Positions 8,424 through 13,445 of a stretch of 13,445 nt of DNA are shown here, piece after piece. The DNA is taken from assembly GCA_913060845.1 (NCBI GenBank), contig CAJXVF010000013.1, positions 1 through 13,445 on the forward strand, in the 5' to 3' direction. The notes beneath the pieces were generated by a model, which saw only the letters and a program-made list of their open reading frames with translations, searched no databases and was not told the DNA's origin. The stretch comes from an uncultured Alphaproteobacteria bacterium. Its GTDB lineage: Bacteria; Pseudomonadota; Alphaproteobacteria; Bin95. Within the stretch, counting starts at the first letter, position 1. Every line of letters begins with the position of its first letter. Position numbers and translations under genes: made by a program.

Positions 8424-9623
8424 TCAGACTGATCCCAATTTCACGGCGCCGCTCTTGACTAGGGCAGCAATTTCTTCAGCCGTGAATCCGGCTTCCGCAA
8501 GCGCTTCCGCAGTATGCTCACCAGGCTCAGGTGGTTGACGGCGGAGGCCGAAATCATGATTGCCGACTTCAATCGGCAAGCGCGGTAGCTTGGTCATGGT
8601 GCCGGTAGGCATCCGGACATTCAGCATGCGGCCGCCAGCATTCAGTTGCGGATCATCGAACAGGTTTGACGGTTTGGCGACCGGCGAGAATGGCACCTCG
8701 ATGGCTTCTAGTAGGGCCAACATCTCATCATGATCATACTGTTTCATGATCGCGGCGATCATTGGCAATGTGACCGGGCGCATGTCCACGCGCGCTTCGT
8801 TCGACGCGTAGTTCGGATCGTCCTTCAAGTGGTCCAGGCCGAACTTATCCCTAAACCGGTTCCAGTGATTGTCACTGGTAAGGCCCAGGAACACATGACG
8901 CCCGTCCTTAGTTTCGAACGGCTCATACACGGCCCAAGCGCCCAAACGTGCGGGCATAGGCGGTGTCTCAGTACCGGTAATGGCTTCACCGGCCAGATGC
9001 TGGGTCATTAAGAAGGCCGTCGATTCGAACAGCGCACTTTGCACATGCTGCCCCTCACCCGTCGTTTCCCGGTCTTTGAGCGCGCACATGATGCCAATGA
9101 CGGCATATGTGCCGCCCATGATGTCGATAATGCTGGCCCCAGCCCGCAGCGGACGACCCGGTGGACCTGTCATGTAAGCCATGCCAGCCATAAACTGCAC
9201 CACTTCGTCGAGCGCCAAGCGATGCTCATAGGGGCCAGATAGAAACCCTTTCAGCGCGCAGAAAACCACGCGCGGGTTCACAGCCTTTAGCGTCTCATAA
9301 TCACAGCCAAGTTTCGCCATTGTGCCCGGCGCATAGTTTTCGATTACGACGTCTGCCGTCTCGACTAACCGATGCGCTGCCGCCTGCCCGTCTGGGGATT
9401 TCAGGTTCAGCGCCACGGACCGCTTGTTGCGGTTAAATCCAGCAAAAAACCCGGCGGCAAAACCAGGTAAGCGGCGTGTTTTGTCGCCATCGGGTGCGGG
9501 CTCGATCTTGATTACATCGGCGCCAAGGTCTGCCATGAGCATGCCAGCGGTTGGCCCCATGATTGTTTGGCAGAATTCTAGAACACGCACGCCTGCAAGC
9601 GGCAGCGGGGTGGCTTCAGCCAT
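8424..9623 (-). CDS. CaiB/BaiF family (class III) CoA-transferase
   Basis: Class III CoA-transferase, expected to move CoA between two carboxylic acids in the cytoplasm through an aspartyl-CoA thioester. The 399 residues match the family. It opens with PLAGVRVLEF (8-17), then the nucleotide-fold segment MLMADLGADVIKIEP (28-42), NKRSVALNLKSPDGQ (66-80), and the catalytic aspartate D167 in AGASIIDIMGG, close to Asp169 of formyl-CoA transferase and CaiB. Substrates cannot be read from sequence; carnitine, oxalate, citramalate, mesaconate and succinate enzymes all look alike. I chose ATG 9623 because the domain begins there and GAGGGA lies 10 bases upstream; a TTG further up (9665) has no support. 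The gene overlaps the end of rppH by 8 bases (ATGGCTGA) and ends 1 base before zapE, so it is embedded in the operon. Confidence 0.93.
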   Translation of the reverse strand: MAEATPLPLAGVRVLEFCQTIMGPTAGMLMADLGADVIKIEPAPDGDKTRRLPGFAAGFFAGFNRNKRSVALNLKSPDGQAAAHRLVETADVVIENYAPGTMAKLGCDYETLKAVNPRVVFCALKGFLSGPYEHRLALDEVVQFMAGMAYMTGPPGRPLRAGASIIDIMGGTYAVIGIMCALKDRETTGEGQHVQSALFESTAFLMTQHLAGEAITGTETPPMPARLGAWAVYEPFETKDGRHVFLGLTSDNHWNRFRDKFGLDHLKDDPNYASNEARVDMRPVTLPMIAAIMKQYDHDEMLALLEAIEVPFSPVAKPSNLFDDPQLNAGGRMLNVRMPTGTMTKLPRLPIEVGNHDFGLRRQPPEPGEHTAEALAEAGFTAEEIAALVKSGAVKLGSV

Positions 9624-10137
9624 CAATTGAACGTCCCTCAATAATTGCTTTGGCCGGGGCTGCAAAATCGTCGAGCATGCGGCGATACACTTCGCGCTTG
9701 AAATCTACGATCAGGCCCAGCACTTCATCAACTTGGCCCCAGCGCCAGCTATCGAACTCCACCTGATGCCGCGCCAGATCAATGGCGCTATCTGGCCCGT
9801 CATAACGAAGCAGATACCATTTCTGGGTCTGTCCGATCCAACGGGTGCGGCGACCTAACGCCCAAGAGGGCAGGTCATAATTCAGCCAGTTTGGATGCGT
9901 GCGGACGATGCTTGCGTCCTCAAGGCCGGTCTCTTCCTCAAGCTCACGCATGGCGGCTTCAACGGGTACTTCCCCTGGGTCAATCCCGCCTTGCGGCATC
10001 TGCCATCCGTTTGGAACGCCAACTCGCTCGCCGATAAACACACCACGCCCCGGTGCCACGACCATTAGGCCAACGCATGGCCGGTAGCCCCGCTTCACAT
10101 CGGGCGGCGAGCCGGTATCGGCGGAGGCGGCATTCAT
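9616..10137 (-). CDS. rppH: RNA pyrophosphohydrolase (Nudix)
   Basis: Removes pyrophosphate from the 5' triphosphate end of mRNA, opening it to 5'-dependent decay. The 173 residues match RppH (E. coli 176). After a 16-residue N-terminal extension comes GYRPCVGLMVV (17-27), then WQMPQGGI (45-52) and a complete Nudix box at G50-L72 with E56 and the metal-binding REL-EEE core (R64, E65, E68, E69). The W-rich segment PSWALGRRTRWIGQTQKWYLL (90-110) and the C-terminal EFDSWRW are typical of RppH rather than of a housekeeping dNTP hydrolase. An in-frame TGA sits directly before the ATG, so the start cannot be further upstream. The Shine-Dalgarno match is weak. Two overlapping ATGs occur (ATGAATG) and only the first is in frame. 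It lies 13 bases after the deacetylase stop. Confidence 0.95.
   Translation of the reverse strand: MNAASADTGSPPDVKRGYRPCVGLMVVAPGRGVFIGERVGVPNGWQMPQGGIDPGEVPVEAAMRELEEETGLEDASIVRTHPNWLNYDLPSWALGRRTRWIGQTQKWYLLRYDGPDSAIDLARHQVEFDSWRWGQVDEVLGLIVDFKREVYRRMLDDFAAPAKAIIEGRSIDG
9634..9639 (-). promoter_or_regulatory. Ribosome binding site deciding the CoA-transferase start
   Basis: GAGGGA on the minus strand, inside the last codons of rppH, 10 bases before ATG 9623. It favours this ATG over the longer TTG-initiated frame at 9665. Confidence 0.55.
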
Positions 10138-10140
10138 TCA

Positions 10141-10161
10141 ATGGGTCCAATCATGGGTCCA
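10141..10161. repeat. 12-bp-period direct repeat at the deacetylase/rppH junction
   Basis: ATGGGTCCA occurs at 10141-10149 and again at 10153-10161, giving two copies with a 12-base period. The right copy holds the last codons and stop of the deacetylase gene; the left copy holds the leader just before the rppH ATG. It looks like a small tandem duplication that forms most of this 13-base gap. Confidence 0.6.
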
Positions 10162-11197
10162 GCCGCCGGGCGACGCCGGTCAGTGGGGTTAAGACAAAGC
10201 CGCGCTCGTCCAAGCTTGCCGCCCAGGCGCGCAGACGTTCGATGCTGACGGGATAGGGTGTCGCTAAGCCAACGGCGAATCCACGGCGCTCAGCAATCGC
10301 TTCCAACTCACCCAGCCGCTTATCGATCGCATCACGGGAAGGCACATCGTCAATAAAACGGTCATTCAGTGCGACATGGAGATCAACGGTAGGTGCAAGT
10401 GCAGACACCGCACTATCAGGACCGGACCGGCTATCGAGGAAAATCAAACCCTTGTCCGCCGTCGCCGCCAAGATGGGCCGCAGCCTGTCTGGGTTCGCCA
10501 GGAAGCGTGATCCCATATGGGATAGCAAGCCGACATAGCCGCTAAGCCCCGAAAGCGCTTTTTCAAGACGCGAGAGATTCTCTAAATCATCCAGGTCGAT
10601 GAGCCGCGGCTTTGGGCCTGGGTCGTGGCGGGGATAGTCAATTGGTTCCATCGGGATCGCCAACAGCGTCTCATGCCCATTGGCCCGCGCGTCCCGAATC
10701 CATGCAGCCGCACTATCGGAATAGGCTACGATGGCGAATGTAATCTGCGGCGGCAAGCGCTCAATCGCGTGACGAGACCGGGCATTGCCGATGCCGATCT
10801 GGCCCATAACGATGGCAATCCGGGGCCGGCCATCATCCACTGGCTTCGCCGCTGCAAACGCAACGCGTGGCGGAGCTGGGCGGGTGGCAGGTGTCGGCGT
10901 AGGTGTCGGTTGCGCAGTGCGCGCTGTTGATGTGGCAGGTGGTTTCGCAGGTGCTTGGATTACAGCCTCAGCCTGCCCAGCAGGCCCTGTACCCGTTGCT
11001 TCGGCCCCAACGATCGCAGCGCCGCGATCTGATCCCGTCGCATCAGTGTCGGGTTCAATTACTGTCCCTGTTGCGGCTGTCCCCGAATCAGCAGCCCCGC
11101 CAGACAAACCGTCATAGCTAAGTTCAGCCCAGAGTATCACGCCGCCGAACAACAGCAGCACGCAGACCCAGGCAAGCGTTAAGGCGCGGTTATGCAA
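10151..11197 (-). CDS. Divergent polysaccharide deacetylase family protein (YibQ-like)
   Basis: Membrane-anchored periplasmic protein of the divergent polysaccharide deacetylase family (DUF610/YibQ), whose substrate is unknown. With a TTG start it has 348 residues: one hydrophobic anchor at about 6-26, a long Ala/Thr/Pro-rich linker at about 30-120 with a TPTPTP run, then the globular domain: RIAIVMGQIGIG (126-137), PMEP (182-185), YVGLLSHMGSRF (221-232), FLDSRSG (253-259). Canonical members carry two adjacent aspartates after the first strand (IVIDDxG); here they are G132 and Q133, and the Asn before HMGS is Ser. I recall Gly-type replacements in other alphaproteobacterial members, so this is probably a lineage trait. 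The start is TTG 11197 because AAGGAG lies 7 bases upstream; ATG 11221 would add 8 residues but has no site. E. coli also has yibQ beside envC. Confidence 0.88.
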   Translation of the reverse strand: MHNRALTLAWVCVLLLFGGVILWAELSYDGLSGGAADSGTAATGTVIEPDTDATGSDRGAAIVGAEATGTGPAGQAEAVIQAPAKPPATSTARTAQPTPTPTPATRPAPPRVAFAAAKPVDDGRPRIAIVMGQIGIGNARSRHAIERLPPQITFAIVAYSDSAAAWIRDARANGHETLLAIPMEPIDYPRHDPGPKPRLIDLDDLENLSRLEKALSGLSGYVGLLSHMGSRFLANPDRLRPILAATADKGLIFLDSRSGPDSAVSALAPTVDLHVALNDRFIDDVPSRDAIDKRLGELEAIAERRGFAVGLATPYPVSIERLRAWAASLDERGFVLTPLTGVARRLDP

Positions 11198-11204
11198 TGC
11201 GCCT

Positions 11205-11210
11205 CTCCTT
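11205..11210 (-). promoter_or_regulatory. Ribosome binding site deciding the deacetylase start
   Basis: AAGGAG on the minus strand (within AAAAGGAGAGG), 7 bases before TTG 11197. It is a near-perfect anti-16S match at ideal spacing and would lie inside the gene if the upstream ATG at 11221 were used. This is the reason for choosing the TTG. Confidence 0.65.
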
Positions 11211-11274
11211 TTGCCAGTCATTCAAACGAGCGCGCTGTCTTTTACGGCGGAGCGGTCGGCATTCCAAGCGCTTG

Positions 11275-12594
11275 CTACTTCTGCTCTGTCGTGGATTGGC
11301 GGTAGATAGCAATGCCCCGCAGCACATCAATGGCGCGAATGAGCTGATAGTCCTTTTGCGCCGCAGCAGCTTCAGCAGCCGCACGCTCCGCTTTTGGGTC
11401 AGGCTTCACGTCTTCGTCTTTGTCCTCGTCGGGGTCTTCGTTCTGAAGCGCGCCGCTAAGATCGGCTTCACGGCGGCGGCCCGTTACGTCGATTTCCTCA
11501 ATCTTGGCAGGCTTCACTGCGATATCTGGCTCAATACCCGTCGCCTGGATCGAGCTACCAGACGGCGTGTAGTAGCGCGCAATGGTCAGGCGCACGGCAC
11601 CATGGCCAGGAATGCGCTGGACTGTCTGGACAGAGCCTTTGCCGAAGGTCTTCTGCCCAACCAGGATTGCCCGACCATGATCTTGCAGCGCACCCGCTAC
11701 AATTTCAGAGGCAGAAGCAGAGCCGCCGTTGATGAGCACGACAATCGGCAAGCCGCCCGTCAAGTCACCTGGGTTGGCGTTATGGCGTTGGGCTTTTTTC
11801 TTATCCCGACCGCGAGTCGAGACGATTTCGCCCTTGTCCAAGAACGCATCTGTCACCGCGATGGCCTGATCTAACAGACCGCCTGGATTATTGCGCAGGT
11901 CAATAATGAAGCCTTCAAGCTTATCGCCAAGCTCGCCTTTCAGCTTATCGATGGCTTTCGCCAAGTTTGGTTCTGTCTGGCGGCTGAAGCTGGTGATTCG
12001 GACGTAGCCGATATTGCCTTCTGCGCGAGAGCGAACTGGGCTGACCTTAATAACGTCGCGAATGACATCCACATCAAACGGCGCTTGATCGCCCCGGCGG
12101 ATCGTCAGCACAATCTTTTCGCCGACTTTGCCGCGCATATGCTCAACTGCTTTCGCCAGCGACATGCCACGAACAGGCTTGCCATCTAGCGCCACAATCA
12201 AATCATTGGGCTGTATTCCAGCTTTAGCGGCTGGCGTATCATCAATCGGCGATACGACTTTGACGTAGCCGCCTTCCATGGTGACTTCGATGCCGAGGCC
12301 ACCAAACTCGCCTTTGGTATCAACGTCCAGGCGCTCGCGACCCTTCTCGTCGAGATATGAGGAATGGGGGTCAAGTGATGTCAGCATGCCGTTGATGGCG
12401 GCTTTGATCAGCTCTTCGTCGCTGACCTCCTCCACATAATCGGCGCGGATGCGTTCAAGCACAGTCCCGAAGAGTTCCAGCTGCTTATACGTGTCAGCGC
12501 TCGTTTCCTTCTTGGCGGCGTCTTGCGCCAAGGCGGGCGCAGAGCCAGCCAAACCGAGTGCGAGAATGGCGGCAGCGAGAGAGATTTTACCCAT
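11275..12594 (-). CDS. ctpA: C-terminal processing peptidase, S41 family (CtpA/Prc type)
   Basis: Periplasmic serine protease cutting substrates from their C-terminal ends. Relatives process envelope proteins and control peptidoglycan hydrolases. The 439 residues comprise a signal peptide (1-23, likely cut after ALA), a helical N-terminal region with LDPHSSYL (74-81), a PDZ domain at about 97-168 (GGLGIEV, then AGIQPNDLIVALDG), and the S41 core. In the core, GGSASASEIVAGALQDHGRA (290-309) carries nucleophile S294 and TFGKGSVQT (316-324) carries the general base K319. Their 25-residue spacing equals that of E. coli Prc, so the Ser-Lys dyad is intact. The C-terminus ends in a very acidic stretch (385-400) followed by an Ala-rich helix. 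It starts 15 bases after the envC-like stop, with GAGGA about 12 bases before the ATG. The envC-ctpA pairing is common in Alphaproteobacteria and suggests a role in cell-wall remodelling. Confidence 0.95.
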   Translation of the reverse strand: MGKISLAAAILALGLAGSAPALAQDAAKKETSADTYKQLELFGTVLERIRADYVEEVSDEELIKAAINGMLTSLDPHSSYLDEKGRERLDVDTKGEFGGLGIEVTMEGGYVKVVSPIDDTPAAKAGIQPNDLIVALDGKPVRGMSLAKAVEHMRGKVGEKIVLTIRRGDQAPFDVDVIRDVIKVSPVRSRAEGNIGYVRITSFSRQTEPNLAKAIDKLKGELGDKLEGFIIDLRNNPGGLLDQAIAVTDAFLDKGEIVSTRGRDKKKAQRHNANPGDLTGGLPIVVLINGGSASASEIVAGALQDHGRAILVGQKTFGKGSVQTVQRIPGHGAVRLTIARYYTPSGSSIQATGIEPDIAVKPAKIEEIDVTGRRREADLSGALQNEDPDEDKDEDVKPDPKAERAAAEAAAAQKDYQLIRAIDVLRGIAIYRQSTTEQK

Positions 12595-12609
12595 GGCGCA
12601 GTGGCGTCC

Positions 12610-13445
12610 TCATGTTCGGCGAACGAACCATGGTCCTGGATCGACCGGCTCGCCGTTTTTTCTTAGTTCCACATATAGCTTAGGCGCCCCGGCCCCGGAA
12701 CCCCTACGACCTGCTTTCCTACCGACACCTTGACCAAGAGCGCCCAGCGGCTCCCCGCCAAGCACCCAATCGCCAACGGTAACGTCAATTCGGTCGAGCC
12801 CGGTCAAAAGCGTGTGATACCCTCGCCCATGGTCGATTAACGCTACCTTGCCATAGCCTCGAAAGGGTCCGGCATAGGCGATTTTGCCATCAAACGGCGC
12901 AAACACATCTGCCCCCGCAACGGCTGCATAGACCAACCCACGGGACATCACTCCCTCGCCCTGCCCAAATCGGGCTACGATCTGCCCAGCTACGGGCGGG
13001 GCTAGATCGTTCTGTTTGCCAGCAAGCCCCGTCAAAGTAAGTGGTGGTCCAGTGAGTGCGGCTACAGGCGGTTCACGCCCTGCCCGCTGGGGTGGCGGCG
13101 CTTCTGGGGCTGGGATCGCCGCCCGCCGGTTGGATGGTTCCGGCGTTGGTTGCGGTCTCCGGGCAAGAGCCTGCCGCCGAGCCCGTTCCGCCCGCTCACG
13201 TTTCAGGTCTTCACGATGTCGTCGGGTTTCCGCAGCCTGTCTGGCCGCAATCGCACGACGGGCGGAGGCGACCGCAGCCTCCCGCGCTGTAAGTGCTGAA
13301 ATAAAACTATCCAGTGACCGCGCTTGGCCAGCCAGTTTTGTCACCTCGCGGCCAAGGTTTTCTTCTTGTGTCTTATTCTGGCGGATCAGGCGTCGCTTTT
13401 CCTGAACGGTTTTGTGCAGCGCCTTCCGTTCATCAGCGAGCGCCC
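12610..13445 (-). CDS. envC: EnvC-like murein hydrolase activator (5' end beyond window)
   Basis: Periplasmic coiled-coil protein with a C-terminal LytM (M23-like) domain. E. coli EnvC activates the amidases AmiA and AmiB at the septum. The frame is open to the window edge. A GTG at 13344 is an internal Val codon, since the 33 codons upstream (LADERKALHKTVQEKRRLI...) continue the same charged coiled coil. About 277 residues are visible: coiled coil 13445 to about 13155, a Pro-rich linker to about 13015, then LytM about 13005-12625. All four usual zinc ligands are replaced: HxGxD reads SRGLV (12945-12931), the Tyr-Ala-His-Leu site reads LTGL, and HLHFE reads KLYVE (about 12680). The loss of ligands matches EnvC, which activates amidases rather than cutting peptidoglycan. 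The signal peptide would lie outside the window. It is first in the visible operon, followed by ctpA. Confidence 0.92.
   Translation of the reverse strand, partial: ALADERKALHKTVQEKRRLIRQNKTQEENLGREVTKLAGQARSLDSFISALTAREAAVASARRAIAARQAAETRRHREDLKRERAERARRQALARRPQPTPEPSNRRAAIPAPEAPPPQRAGREPPVAALTGPPLTLTGLAGKQNDLAPPVAGQIVARFGQGEGVMSRGLVYAAVAGADVFAPFDGKIAYAGPFRGYGKVALIDHGRGYHTLLTGLDRIDVTVGDWVLGGEPLGALGQGVGRKAGRRGSGAGAPKLYVELRKNGEPVDPGPWFVRRT

Noticed and set aside
11265..11274. Perfect palindrome CAAGCGCTTG next to the ctpA stop
   Set aside because: At ten bases, with no second copy or spacing to a promoter, it is easily explained by chance.
11197..11874. Plus-strand open frame of 225 codons opposite the 3' part of ctpA
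   Set aside because: It mirrors the conserved S41 core on the other strand and has no domain of its own.
13342..13344. GTG as the start of a complete 244-residue envC-like gene
   Set aside because: The frame is open for 33 more codons to the window edge and reads as a continuing coiled coil. No ribosome site precedes the GTG and a periplasmic protein would need a signal peptide.

Overview
This is core chromosome of an alphaproteobacterium. The evidence is protein similarity by eye and gene order: a zapE-mdh-sucC-sucD-sucA-sucB run preceded by an envC-ctpA-divergent polysaccharide deacetylase-rppH run, an arrangement familiar from Alphaproteobacteria. I cannot name the genus. All eleven genes are on the minus strand, so transcription runs from the right end of the window to the left.

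Right to left, the first block (13445 to about 7265) concerns the envelope, cell division and RNA. It holds a 5'-truncated EnvC-like amidase activator, a CtpA/Prc-type periplasmic S41 protease, a membrane-anchored divergent polysaccharide deacetylase (YibQ family), the Nudix RNA pyrophosphohydrolase RppH, a CaiB/BaiF class III CoA-transferase, and the ZapE/AFG1 ATPase. Spacing is tight: 15, 77, 13, -8 and 1 bases between successive genes. This looks like one transcription unit, with the CoA-transferase as the one unexpected member.

A 131-base gap (7134-7264) then separates zapE from the TCA block: mdh, sucC, sucD, sucA, sucB. These encode malate dehydrogenase, both subunits of succinyl-CoA synthetase, and the E1 and E2 components of 2-oxoglutarate dehydrogenase. 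Together they cover 2-oxoglutarate to succinyl-CoA, succinyl-CoA to succinate, and malate to oxaloacetate. The E3 gene (lpdA) would be expected beyond the left edge but is not present. The sucA and sucB leaders each contain a GC-rich hairpin, and sucA has no clear Shine-Dalgarno sequence.

The left end is not genomic. Bases 1-42 match an Illumina Nextera adapter with its i5 index and the Tn5 mosaic end, so sucB is cut by the contig end and its last six in-frame codons are artefact.

No stretch above 300 bases lacks a gene. I saw no tRNA, rRNA, CRISPR array, insertion sequence, phage gene or defence gene. I do not see a convincing new biological system. The points most worth following are the adapter, the CoA-transferase inserted among housekeeping genes, the deacetylase-like protein lacking its usual acidic metal-site pair, and the leader hairpins.
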